DNA of 64,000 nt from Sphagnum magellanicum (lineage: Eukaryota > Streptophyta > Sphagnopsida > Sphagnales > Sphagnaceae). A model generated the notes under the pieces. The model saw only the letters and a list, made by a program, of their open reading frames with translations. It had not been told where the DNA came from and made no database searches. Position 1 is the first letter of the stretch. Every line of letters begins with the position of its first letter. Below are positions 10,980 to 22,337 of this stretch, piece after piece. The DNA lies in NCBI GenBank assembly GCA_021904315.1, contig CM038913.1, positions 805,958-869,957 of the forward strand, written 5' to 3'. The translations under genes and the position numbers were made by a program.

Positions 10980-11385
10980 TCTAAACGTTATTCATGAAGA
11001 TAATCACCTCATCCGATGCTTACGACAAGGCGACAAAATGGTTCCTCCAACACATCAACGGCTTGGTCTTATTTAGAAGGTACATTTGGAGCTTGGACAT
11101 TTTGGAGTTAAACGTATTTATAACCTTTTCCCTCGTCATTACCATTGGAGAAATATGTATGTTCAAGTTCGAAACGTCATTACTAGGTGTGAACAATGAT
11201 AGAATGATAACTTCTTCTCCTCTCAACAGCTCACACTTTCTCCACTCCCTATTCAAGGCATGTTCTATCACTAGTCATGTGATTTAACTAGAGAGTTACC
11301 ACAAACCTCCAAGGGCAATGTCTACATCATGATTATGATTGAGCATTTTTCAAAGTGGGTCAAGCTTGTTACCTATTGACATTTG
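10980..11385 (+). pseudogene. Ty3/gypsy integrase relic
   Basis: One plus-strand frame carries HLELGHFGVKRIYNL, HYHWRNMYVQV and VITRCEQ (about 11083-11196). This is the H-H-C zinc-binding N-terminal domain of retroelement integrase, though the last Cys is lost to a stop. The same frame continues with SSQQLTLSPLPIQGMFYH, DLTRELPQTSKGNVYIM and MIEHFSKWVK, the start of the catalytic core (DL-GELP-TS-GN-YVM-IEHFSKW). Three stops interrupt it. It is on the opposite strand to the gag-pol relic at 3.7-8.6 kb and therefore comes from a different insertion. Confidence 0.88.
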
Positions 11386-11559
11386 GTACTATTCATCATG
11401 TTCTCCTACAGCACCTTGATTTCTACTTAAACCATGCCACACTTTTCCCAACTCAGTTTTGGGGGGGGAGATACATGAGCCTCCTCTTGTGCATTGTATA
11501 TATATGTGCATGCATCTCTTTTTGCTTGATTAGTTTCTACCTTTGATTGGTTTTAAACT

Positions 11560-13107
11560 TTTGTTCAATAGAGTTTACTATGGATTTACACCCTTATGAC
11601 ACCGAACATCACGACACTACACGTCACGACACCTTTACCAAATTGACTTTTTTTTTGGATTGAACCAACTTTGTTTTATTGTGACAAATTTTCACCATTT
11701 TGTGAAATATATACCCAATAACATCAACAAATGATGGTTTTTGAAAAAAAAAACCTAATTTTGCCTAATTTCAAGTTTAAAAAATAACCAAAGTTCTACC
11801 TTATGTTTTAGTAGGTACCCACAATGTAGAAGGATTTTGAAAAACAATTACTATGAAATCTATTTTGTAATCAATTGTCGTTAAATTTTGTTATTAATGA
11901 TCACCAATTTAGCAACATTTAAAAACTAAAAAACCAAAACACTAGTTTACACATATATTTACTCACATCATTCCATTCAAATATATATTTCTTCGAACAT
12001 GATGTTCATTGAAGGATCTTTCACAAACTTGTCCATTGAAGTTCTTGTAGTTTCTCAATTAAATTCCTTTCAAGTAGAATTTCCAAAATTGCCCATAATC
12101 TCACTATAGTAATTATAGTTGGATTTACTTGTAGGCCTTAAGCAACATGAACTAAATTGGAACATTATGTCTTTGCAACTATGTTTCCAATGATTCCCAT
12201 GGTTCTCAAGAACTAAAAACAAAATCACAAGGTCCTTTTCATAAGATGATGCCAAAATTAAATTTTTGAGCCTTGTTGTTGGGTTTCTACTTTGGGTTAG
12301 TAACAACTAGACTGGAGCAGGTTTTAATTAGAATTGGATTTCCTGGTTCCATATGTATGTGGAACCATAATTGAAATAATTTTAATTTATTGTCTTCGAA
12401 CTAGAATCAAAGGTTCTCCATAAAAGTGAAGTACTACCCAAACCTGGTAGTGCTATAGTGACCAGTGTTGGCAGATATAGCTTCCTCTCAATATATATAT
12501 ATATATAATATTATCCACCTAAAATGAAAACTTGCATTATGCATATTCTGGTTAGGGTTAGGGTTTTCAAGGTTTTCCCCTTACAAGCTATGAACAAGTG
12601 TTTTTTTTTTTGGGTCAAATCTTGCTTTGTTGGAGAGAATTTTTTAATGTCCGCAAGCGTTCAAGCATCCAAGTACTCAAGCAAGAGGGAAAGGATAGAG
12701 GTGTAATCTAAGGAAGGTCTGAGTTTTTAGCAATATGGCTACTTGAAGTCTGAGCGATGTGTGAGAGCAAGTTCTGCACGACGTCCAAGCGTGAGAGAGG
12801 TCTAAGGAAGGTCCAAACTTTGAGCAATTTGAGAAAGTGAGGGTTGAGTGAGAGAGAGAGGTTTGAGTAAGGTGCAAGCTTGAAGTGGTGAATGAGGGTG
12901 AGGTCCAAGCAAGGGTGTCTCAATGGTGTTTGATGAAATTTAGTTGTCACCTGTATATATTTTTATATGTACGTGCTTGCAGTATATGAATAGGGCCACA
13001 ACTTTTTTGCATTCGCTTGACATTACCAACTAACCCATTGAACAAGCTTCAAAAACACTTACACATGGACTCAACCTTACTTTTCTTGCCTTCTTGCATT
13101 ATAAGGC
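11560..13107. other. Intergenic DNA with short simple repeats
   Basis: AT-rich, with no gene recognised. It contains a telomere-like GGTTAGGGTTAGGG tract (12550-12565), a TA dinucleotide run (about 12492-12509), and a loosely repetitive AG-rich stretch (12700-12920) with recurring AAGGTCCAA and GTGAGAGAG words that keeps the minus strand open without signs of a protein family. Confidence 0.5.
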
Positions 13108-13329
13108 TAAAGGTGCATTCACACTTGGTGCTAGGGACTCTAGGGTTGAGTCCTGTAACACCATGATGCTAGCCATTTAGGACTTAAACCTAGTTGCCAT
13201 GAAAATTTTATGTTAAGCTAGCATTCACTTCACATTGAGCTATAGCCCATTTAACATTGGGTGCCACCTAAGATGCCACCTAGATTTTCATTTAACACTG
13301 ACTTAACATCAAGTGTGAATGCACCATAA
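13108..13329. mobile_element. Tourist/PIF-like MITE
   Basis: The 216-bp element at 13111-13326 has terminal inverted repeats: AGGTGCATTCACACTTGGTG on the left, and TGGTGCATTCACACTTGATG as the reverse complement of the right end (3 differences in 20). It is flanked by TAA on both sides (13108-13110 and 13327-13329). A TAA target duplication with short TIRs and no coding capacity suits PIF/Harbinger-derived Tourist MITEs. A PIF/Harbinger transposase relic exists at 29 kb, but its termini are unknown. Confidence 0.75.
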
Positions 13330-13829
13330 GGTTGCCTTTGGCTTGTTATCATACATTTTGGGAAGTGATGAATTCTAAATTGTAGGTTATGCATCTCATG
13401 ATGCCTCAAATAACAAACTTGAATTGAAATTAGGCTACCACCTGAAAATCAAAACCTGAATTCTCAAAGAAAAGAATTCATACTTAAGCTTGAACAAGAA
13501 ATCATGCAATTTAACGAACAATTTTCTATCTAGTACATATTTTGGAAAATAAATAAAACTTTTTTGAAAACTAAAATCAGCAAGAACTGTCAAAATTTGT
13601 TTTCAAACAAGCACTGGAAGTTCCAAGTGCAACAAGAAAGGAAAAGCTTCAAGAATTGTTGGAAGTGCAAAAACTTTTCAACCCAAAACAAAAAGTCTTC
13701 AACAGATTCACAGTTTAGAAATTTGATCTTGAAAAGTTACTGGTATACTGCATACACAACCCAGATTGCAGATTAATGGATCATTGAATTCCAGGGTTTG
13801 AAAAATTCTTAAGTTTAATATTTGGAATT

Positions 13830-14510
13830 GTGTTTATTGATCATGCAAATTGCTTCAGAACAATTTTATTTGAAGTTCCAATGTTGCTTTTGAATGTTTT
13901 TTTATCAATCAATCATGAAAGATTTTGCTCTTGAATAATTCATAGCTCCTTACTTTACAATGGTGATTCTTTCAATCTCTAAGCAAATTATTCTGAGCTC
14001 CAATGTTTGCAACAGATTTGGTGTTTATCAATTGATATGCAGAATAATGCTATTGAATAATCCTCAACTGCAATCTTTGCAATGGCATTTTTTTATTAAT
14101 CATTGAAATTTCTTTAAACAAATCTTAGTTCCAATCTTCGCAATGGTGTTTTAGGGATCATTGAAATCGCTTTGGAGAATTTTCAGCTCCAACCATTTGC
14201 ACTGTTGTATAGATCACAAAGACTTCTTTTGAACAATACTAAAACTCCAATCTTTGCAATGATGTTTTATTAACCATTGAAATTGCTTTCAACTATTCTG
14301 AGCTCCAACTTGCTTTGCATAATTATTATTGTCTTATCGATCAGTGAAATTGCCTTGGAACAATTCTTAACAATGGTGTTTTATTGGTCATTGAAAGTGC
14401 TATTGAACAATTATGAGCTCCATTCTTTGCAATGGTGTTTAGGGATCACTGAAATTGCTTTTGAGCAATAAATTCAAGTTTGCTCCAATATTTGGAATGG
14501 CTTTTTAATG
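13830..14510. repeat. Degenerate ~65-70-bp tandem array
   Basis: Roughly ten diverged units with the consensus words GAGCTCCAATCTTTGCAATG, GTGTTTTATTGATCATTGAA, and ATTGCTTTTGAACAATTCT, repeated head to tail at 65-70-bp spacing. The array ends about 0.6 kb beyond the stop codon of the RSS3-like gene (which reads towards it). Confidence 0.85.
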
Positions 14511-15093
14511 AATTGATAGATGTTAACAACAGCACAAAGAGAAAATCACAAAGAGAAAGGGATGTCACAATGCAAGCTAAAGTGTCTCACTTTTGGTGTC
14601 ATGACAATCTACTTTTGAAAAACAGTTGAATTCCATGTTTGTTACAAGCTAATGTGACTCACTGTTAATGGTGTCAGACGAGTATAAATTTTCCTGTTTC
14701 CACTTGAAGAATTCCATGTTTGTTGCTCACATATGAAATTGTTCCTGATGCTCATGATGCTGATCTACACAGATCTAGAAATGGCCAAAACTCCAAGCTC
14801 ATATGGAATTAGTTCTTCAGGATGCTCGAATTGCTCAAGATATATATCTGATCTGCTCATGTGAGCTAGCTACCAGTAACTTTTCAAGATCACATGTCAT
14901 GATGAAGGTGCAGATTCTAGCTCCTGGAGCTTTACACGATCCCTGGAGATCAGAGATTGGCATGAATGATGCTGGCTAGCTCTTGTGAGTATGTTTAAAG
15001 TGACCTGAAAGTTCTAGTGCAAACCTAATGAACACAATGATCATAATGAATTGATTGATCAGCCTCTTCTTTCAAAGTAAATCTAGATAATGA
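14511..15093 (-). other. 3' flank / probable 3' UTR of the RSS3-like gene
   Basis: Directly downstream of the stop codon at 15094-15096. The sequence between 14700 and 15090 is less AT-rich than the array beyond it and rich in GATC and AGCT words like the gene itself, so part of it is probably transcribed 3' UTR. No clear polyadenylation signal could be fixed. Confidence 0.4.
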
Positions 15094-18000
15094 TCAGTAA
15101 ATTTGATTGAGGAATGAAGTGTAATCTGAGTCATTGTTGTCTAGAGAAGAAGTGTCAGGGATGGCCGCCAAGTCCGACAAAGTATCGAAATTCTCCATGA
15201 AGCTGCAGTTGAGATTTTCCTCATGATCAGCAGCAGCAGCTGCAGCAGCTGATGATGATCTCGAAGCCTGTTGCACGTCAGCTGCAGCTGTTATATGCTG
15301 CAGATGATGATCATGATCGACTGATCCTGCGCCACCGGGAGTGGTACTAGCATTGGGCGTGTTGTTGGCAGACCCTGCGTCGAACATACTAGTACTAGTA
15401 CCAGATGCTGCATATAATAAGTGCGGTGGTTTGCAGGTAGCCTCCGGAGCAGCGTCAATCGACATGCTGCAGCAAAGCTGCTGATCTGCCGAGCTGCAGG
15501 AGCCATTATCCGGCTGATGATCCGTCATGGGTGTGACGGACGGTAGCTTGGAAAGAAGCGCTTCTAGACTTGACATGGAGGGCTCAAGCTGATGATGATG
15601 ACGGCCCAATGCAGATCCTAGCTGAGGACTAGTACTACTACCGCCCGCGCAGCGAGCTGGAGCTGCTGCTACATTCGTCGTACTGATGTTCAAAGCTTGA
15701 TGATCAGGAGGAGATCGGGACTCGGATGGAGTAGTACTAGTGTCGACTCGCGGGTAACTATTCCGGGAGATCTGATCGAAGCTGGCATACAAGTTCTTCG
15801 ACGCAGGCTCAGATGCTTGCACCTCGCTGCCATCTGATGGACGCTTCACACCAAGAATGCTGCTGCTACTCGTCTGCTGCAGCTGCGGCTGATCATGCGA
15901 CAATAATACTGGCCTCGCGGCACTGATCAGACAGCTAGAAGCTGAAGGAGTGCAGCTGCGACTCCATCTATCAGTACTGCTGCCGATTCTGGACGACTGC
16001 TGTAAGAACTGGTCTATCGAGCTTGAAGCCAAGTGGCTGGAGCTGGGAAATCGATGCTCCTGCAACGTCGTCGACCTAGTGCAGCTGCTGCTCATCATCC
16101 ACTGTCCTCGCGGCAGCTCGGATCCGGCTGAGCTGTTGGGTGGCGATGACCCTTCCTGCTGTAGCACCGCGTGGGTGACCACACTACTCGACTGCATCCC
16201 GCGTTTCCTAATCGAGCCAGTCGTGGTACTGTTGAAGAATGAGTGAGGAACGAACACCCCCGGAATGCTTTGCAAGAAGCCAAACTTCCGTTGTAACTGC
16301 GCTGCGAAGTTGAGATCTTTCGTTATCTGTTGCAACACATCACAGATCATGCAGCCTATAAAAGATTGTAGTAAATTTCAGGCAGAACCCGCGGCAGGAT
16401 GTCGGAATTTGTAGTATCTGCAACTGCGGATACATTCACATGAAGCTCGGAAAAAGACAAGCATGTAATTAAGTCTGCATCTAGGTTCGAAGAATCTCAA
16501 GTTCAGGTGAAAAATTTGACTAGGTCACCTTGTTTGTGGAGCCAAGTTGCATCACTCCTTCTTCGACCGCCACCACTGCTATCGTCTAGAATGAAACACA
16601 TTCCATAGATCCCACAAGCAGCTAGCTCCATGTTAAGAATGGTGATCTTCACCTATATGGAGAATCGATGTATACCAGACATGCGTACTCGGACATGATG
16701 ACTATCTAGCTAAAACTGATCGCAACATATGGATCAAACATCATGCTGCACTGCATTGAATCAATCAGTCACAAGCGCACTACTAAGCTAGCTTTCCTCC
16801 AGCAGTGATGCAAGTGTATGGACTATACTAGATTTCTTCCAGCAGTAATGCAGGTGTGTGTGTGTGCGTGTGTGTGATCCTTTGCACTCACCTGTATCCC
16901 GGCTTTGAATTGCGCCTCCCAGGGACGTGGGTGCTGCACATTATCCGAGTGTTCCAAAACAAATCAACAACATTAATCAGTGACAATAGGACTTCAATCT
17001 TGACGTTGGTGTCTTGACGTCCCAACTAGTTTGGGTTTCTAGGACATGCTCATGTAATGTGGTGTCGAAGGGAAATGCACAAACGAATTCGGTTTGAATT
17101 CTAAAAGCACGTTCTGGCATGGAACATCGACCATGATCATGGCGGCAGCTCAGAGGTTCTTACTGGATCGAGAGAAGAGATAGCCCAGGGTGACAAGAAG
17201 GTGCTCTCTTGTTCCAGAGGCTCTCGGTACACCCACTTGACGCCGTTGTCAGCTGCTACCTTTCCCATTAGCCTGCATGATTCATGCAGCCACAAGAAGA
17301 ATTTGCACGCACTGGTCAAGACTCGACGCCATTGCAAACTAGAGCAGCCAGCAGCAGCAGGTAGTCTCAACAACATAGAGCAGCTTGCAATATGTTCATG
17401 GGCGGCGTACTGAAGCTCCTGATTGATCTAGCTTACAGGCTACTCACGATGATGGAGCAGCGCAGATGCTCATTAGCTCTACCCGCGAACAATCTTGAGT
17501 TCTAGATCATCAACATTTTGCAAAACCAGCAAACAGCTTGACAAATTACAGCAGCAGTTAGTAGTACCCTTCTCCATAGTTGTACACTTCGTGCGACATC
17601 TTGAAGAAGAGGTCCGGGTTCATGACAGGCTGATGAGTTTCTGAGACATCATCGAGGATACTGCCTGCTGCACCTGCTGCAGCAGCGCCATTGAAAAACT
17701 GTGAGACTTTGCCTGTTGTGGTGATCCTGGCAGCCTCCTGCTGGGCTGCTTCAGCACACGCTGCAAAGTTGCAGTAACCGTCTTCCCATGCCATGATCCT
17801 GCACAACATCACCCCGTAGACAATGAAGTACCAACAACATCAGGACAAATCAGTAGCCAGATTGAAATCTCGAGCCTCTGCGCAACTCTTTCATGAATCT
17901 CTGGTAGTATTCATCTTGATGATTTCTAACAAGTAGCAGGCTGGCCAAGAGAATATGCAGATGTGATGATCATCGCCAATACCAGTTGCGCTTGTTGCCT

Positions 18001-18361
18001 TTCGACCTGTCCATTGCTTCACTCTCCGAGTCCCACCTGCTACGCGAAACAATCCGGAAATCTGTAAAATGCAAAAGCTGAGCGAGCTAAAGAATAGTAT
18101 TAGTGATGAGTCAGGACTACTCGGCCTCAGATCCTTTCTGCAAGTACTTCTTTCAAGAGTTCCAACCGATTGCTGCACAAAGTATGAATATCAGCATCGT
18201 GAGTGGAATCCATACTGAGGTGGAGGGTAGTTGCGAGGCAGAATGCGCCAGAACACAGCATACACCCATTGCGAATCCGTGCACAAGCTCCGCAACGTGT
18301 GCTGCAGCAAGTGATTGAGCTCCGGCAATCGACCTCCTGCACCACCTTGATTAGACTCCAT
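15094..18361 (-). CDS. RSS3/LHW-type MYC_N-domain transcriptional regulator (7 exons, 623 aa)
   Basis: Exons on the minus strand: 18361-18216, 18036-17983, 17798-17568, 17272-17164, 16933-16892, 16585-16529, 16326-15094. All introns are GT-AG and the joined frame is open for 623 codons. Residues about 14-245 form the bHLH-MYC_N domain: LLQHTLRSLC, WVYAVFWRILPRNYPPPQWD, DRSKGNKRNW, WEDGYCNFAA, NPDLFFKMSHEVYNYGEG, GKVAADN-KWVY, HPRPWEAQF, and FLQSIPGVFVPH. This order matches rice RSS3 and related LHW-like proteins. RSS3 acts in the nucleus with JAZ proteins and bHLH factors in jasmonate-dependent root growth; such a role here is inference. The remaining 380 residues are Ser-rich and low in complexity, with a poly-Ala run and an acidic end (SSLDNNDSDYTSFLNQIY). 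No bHLH basic region was seen. The start at 18361 is preferred; in-frame ATGs lie just upstream (18367, 18409). Odd: the usually Arg position in VAVREGV reads Glu (VAVEEGV). Confidence 0.9.
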
Positions 18362-19800
18362 GATCATCAAGCGTAGCAGCAGCACTCGGTGATTCTGGTG
18401 ATCCCACAAACAACGTTACAGTACTACCCAATACAGCTCGACGTCAAGCTCACTCAACCGTCCTCCTAGCTAGCTGTTGATCAGCTGCACTCTTTGGCAA
18501 GCTGCTTCTCAGATTAATCTGTTTTGTTGGAAGGCGCTGTTCCGACGTCGATTGCAGCTCTTCTTGCCGACCTGAAATCTCATGGCACCAGAAGATACCA
18601 AATTTTCTGGTATTGTTCGTTATAATGTAGTAGACATACTCTTCACAGCCATGACCCCGACAGCTTGCTTGCTTGCTGCAAGTTCTAAAAACCATTCATC
18701 AGCAAAACGCAAGCTGCTGCTGCTGGTTGTCTAGTGGCAGAGCTCCACTACTCCTCCATCAGTATCAAGCAGTTACAGTACTAGTGCAAAACCTGCTGCA
18801 TCCAGCTTGAAGCTCCACCCCTGCGCGCTGCTGGTGAGGATCATGCAATAATGAAACTCTTCGAGACTTGAACCTGGAACTACTACAAATCCCAACTGCT
18901 AGTACAACAAATCCCATGTGACCCAGGACTCCGATCGACATGATCACAACCTCGTCCCCGAATGCAGCAGCAAGCAAGCAATGCACGAGGCTAACAAAGC
19001 CTTAGATATAATACCCAGCGTGTGGATCAAAGTCTTGCATCTGGTACTCGAGATCAGTTTCATTATCCAAACTCTCTGTTCAGCTTGAAAAACTTCTTAG
19101 AGGATATTCATTCCCAGGAAGCAAAAGAAAACACTAAAAAAAAACTGCACATGGCTATTGCATGATCGGAAGCTGGCTGCACTAGCACACGGCAATTGAT
19201 ATGAAATCTTCCAGAAATCATCACACTGATGATCAAAACTTCTCAAACATGCAATGATTGATTAAGCACCATCGACTCTCAACTCATACTGCATACAACA
19301 AAATTATGCAGCTCATTTCACTGTAAAACACCAACACCTGCAGACATCATATTCTTTTTATGTAGCACACTATATAGAATAGAAGTGATCAAGATGATCT
19401 GAATTCCTCCGACATGAACAGCTGACTGGTGGTCCCAGTGAGTTTAAACCCACCAAGCTGATGATGATGATATTCTCCACCTGCTCATGCACCTCCCGCA
19501 CAACACAACGGAAGTTCTCGTACAAATTAGTGCAGAAGTCTAGCTAGCTTCTCATACAAAGTTCGATTCTCGTAGTTCTTCAGCTCTTCTTCAAATCTCT
19601 ACCCCCAAAAAAAGAATCAAAATCAAAAAATTAGATGCAGTGTTTTTGAAGCATCCAGACAAAAGCTCTGATGATATCAGAAAAACCCAAATGGGTTTTG
19701 GTGCTCTCACTCTCTCTCTCTCAAAAAAAACAGAAAAAGCTCCGCAAATGCGACGCCAAGCTCCGCAAACGCGCCCCCGAGAGAGCGAGGGAGGGAGAGT
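18362..19800 (-). promoter_or_regulatory. 5' UTR/promoter region of the RSS3-like gene
   Basis: A 1.4-kb stretch with the same AGCT/GCTGC-rich composition as the gene, ending in a TC/GA-rich and locally GC-rich segment (19703-19800) typical of plant core promoters. Near the far end a 16-bp word, AAGCTCCGCAAATGCG / AAGCTCCGCAAACGCG, occurs twice (19737-19752 and 19758-19773), 21 bp apart. Short open frames here (for example 18450-18695) do not resemble proteins and are probably untranslated leader, possibly with upstream introns. Confidence 0.5.
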
Positions 19801-19805
19801 ATGTT

Positions 19806-19852
19806 ATTTTATTTTGTTTTGTTTTGTTTTGTTTTATTTTGTTTTGTTTTTT
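19806..19852. repeat. TTTTG pentanucleotide microsatellite
   Basis: About nine units of TTTTG/TTTTA next to the probable RSS3-like promoter. It keeps neighbouring frames open and generates spurious hydrophobic peptides. Confidence 0.9.
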
Positions 19853-20960
19853 CAAATTATTATTGTTATTACTGTAATGAATTACAGGTCTGGGAATTCT
19901 CAAGTGGTTAGCAATAACCACAAAATTAAGTATAATTTAAGACGCCCTGAAAATTCTCAAGTGTTTTTTTGGCAAGAACAGAAATGAGGGAAGGGGAAGT
20001 CTATCCACTAGGCTGCTACTTACTACTTACTAAGTAGTCTTAAAACCCATTTACAGAAATAATTACAATAAAAATTCTAGGATATATATATATATATATA
20101 TATAAGTTTAATTAATAGTTGAATTTAATCAAGCAAATATTAATCACATGATTAATCTTCTGCAGTTACTGGCTATAGTTAGGTCCTGATTAATCTTAAT
20201 TAATCTAATCTTATTTTTGTTGTTGGAAATCAGGTTTTAGACAAAGCACCTGGTTACTAGCCTGGTTGCACTGTGGTTTATAATTAATTAGTAATTAAAC
20301 TTAATTTAATTTTTAATTACCTTAATTCACTTTTTTTTGCTGATAATTCGCCTAGCCGGTTGCACTCACTGACAAAATAGTTAATTAATAAGTAAAACTA
20401 AATTAAGCTACTCTTAGATTATTGTTTTATTTGGAAATTAGGTTTTATTTTAGGAACTAAATAGGAGGGATTGATTTCACTATGATTTCAGGTGGGCAGG
20501 GGGTGAGGGGGGATAATTATATCAGCTCTCTTTATTGCTGTCAATAGGATTTAATAATAGTTTTTTTTTTTTTTTTTTTTTGTCATTATGTTTTTGGACT
20601 TTTTAGAAAACTTCTTTTTTGCCTTTCCTCCCTGTGATATATACCCTATTTTTAGGAGCCTCTTCAAACCTTTACTTTTACTTTCTTACAGCAGCCACCT
20701 ATTTTGCCTTGTCTTGTGTGTTTTATTTACTCTCTTTTGCAAGCATGCCTAACTCATCTATTATTACTTCTTTACTACTCTGCCCTGTTGCTCATAAAGG
20801 ACCCAATATTTTTCACATTTTTTATTCACCCTCCAGTGAGTACCACTTCACTTTTGCTGGCTATTTTTGCTTTTCTCAGATTAGCTTATTATAAGTTTTG
20901 CTCTTGTACTGGAGAACTCAAGTTCTCTTCTGTTGGGTACCCATATCTTTTGACCCCAGC
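19853..20960. other. AT-rich intergenic DNA
   Basis: No gene recognised. It holds an AT dinucleotide run (about 20080-20103), many TTAATTAA-type words (20100-20400), and a poly-T tract of about 20 bases (20560-20581). Short hydrophobic frames at 20619-21033 show no family features. Confidence 0.55.
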
Positions 20961-20964
20961 CAGA

Positions 20965-21070
20965 GTACTCTACTCCAGAGTAAACCAGCAGCACCCACCA
21001 ACACACCATGCAGGATGTATGATATGTGGATAGGAACACTTTTTCATTATTAAACCCTAAACCCTAAACT
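20965..21070. repeat. Fragment of dispersed repeat family B with telomere-like tail
   Basis: AACCAGCAGCACCCACC through GGATAGGAACACTTTTTCATT matches the start of the copy at 24.75 kb (AACCAGCACACCGCAG through GGACAGGAAACAATTTTTCATT). It is followed by TTAAACCCTAAACCCTAAAC (21049-21068), a short telomere-like tract. Confidence 0.55.
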
Positions 21071-21508
21071 CTGATCCGAGTGGTTAGGTACGAAATAAAT
21101 CTATATTCATTATTACAAAATGTGAGTGTAATTCATTAATTCTTGTTTATCGGTGAATTCATTGTATCTCCACTAATTCCTGTTCATTGGGACCAATGAA
21201 TTCACTCAAAATCTAGTCCAATCACTTGATGTACATAAACACCTTTTGTTGTATTGATTGGACAGATATATCAATGGAAGCTTGAAATAAAGACTGATAT
21301 TTGTCCTAGTATGAAGAAACCAGCTAGACTCACATGACCCAGTGGTTTCTTTTCAGTTTTTTGGAGAAAATTTTAACAAAAAAATTAGCAAAATTAGTCA
21401 AGTTGATGCTAGAAAAACAAAAAATTCAAAAACTCCCCAATTTATTTGTCAAAAAAATAGCAAAAACATTTCAGGAAATTAACACAGGTATGACCTTGCT
21501 GGTGTATT

Positions 21509-21724
21509 CTAGTGTTGGGTGGTTCTTTCTCTTATGAAGAAGAACCTTCGGTTTTGGTTGTACACATTAAATGGAACTAGGAATCCAGTTTCAGACTCCA
21601 GATTATCCCAAAAAGGATTTCTGGTTTTGCTTTCTGGTTTCAGTTCAGTAACTAACTGGAACTAGAACCAAAACATATGGACAACTCTCAACTGTCAAAG
21701 TAGGTACTGATGACCCAACACTTG
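21509..21724. mobile_element. Small element with AGTGTTGGGT terminal inverted repeats
   Basis: The segment begins AGTGTTGGGTGG and ends GACCCAACACT, giving roughly 10-bp inverted ends about 215 bp apart. TGTAT occurs just outside each end, but with a few extra bases on the left, so a target duplication is uncertain. There is no coding capacity. The TGTTGGG...CCCAACA ends would also fit a copia-type solo LTR, though this is short for one. Confidence 0.4.
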
Positions 21725-22306
21725 TATGTTTCCTCATATGGTCATCCATTGATATCCCTCTAGATACCCACCAAGCTCAGTAGATGGTTTTTGAATATAA
21801 AGATTGAGACCACTACTTGACCAGAATTTAGGGTTTTAAAGAACTAAATTTTTATATTTATTCATGGATTCCAGCTATAATCCAATGGGCAAGCACTAAT
21901 GCGGAGTGGTGAGTTAATTTTTATGTAATCTGAAAGCTTGTTGGAGGATGGCTGGTGTTTGTGTTGATGAACCTCAATATTGAATTGTGGAAAGTTTAAG
22001 CATATCAGTGTTGGATCCTTGTTTACGAGCCTCATATTGGAATTGATATTGATATTGATATTTTAAAATTTTCATACCAACTTGATATGGGCATTGGATT
22101 TTGTTAAACTTTCATATTATCAGCATGGTCCTAGTATTAGGGTCGAAGGCTGATTTTTTTGCCCATATGTAGGGGTTTTCTTTTTTGCCAAATTCGTGGT
22201 TCCAAAGTCTGGTAAAATTTTCCAATTTTTGGGCAATTGTTTTTCAAATTCACACTTTTAAAAATTTGCCAAAAAATCACCATAATGTGAAAATTCATTC
22301 CCCCCT

Positions 22307-22337
<31 letters not shown>

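Noticed and set aside
15950..16246. Plus-strand frame opposite the last RSS3-like exon
   Set aside because: It is antisense to a well-supported exon and its open state reflects the biased codon composition of that exon.
18855..18880. Minus-strand GGTTCAAGTCTC resembling a tRNA T-loop
   Set aside because: No A box, acceptor stem or anticodon arm can be folded around it.
22137..22337. Gly-rich N-terminus on the minus strand
   Set aside because: Translation of the poly-C tract.
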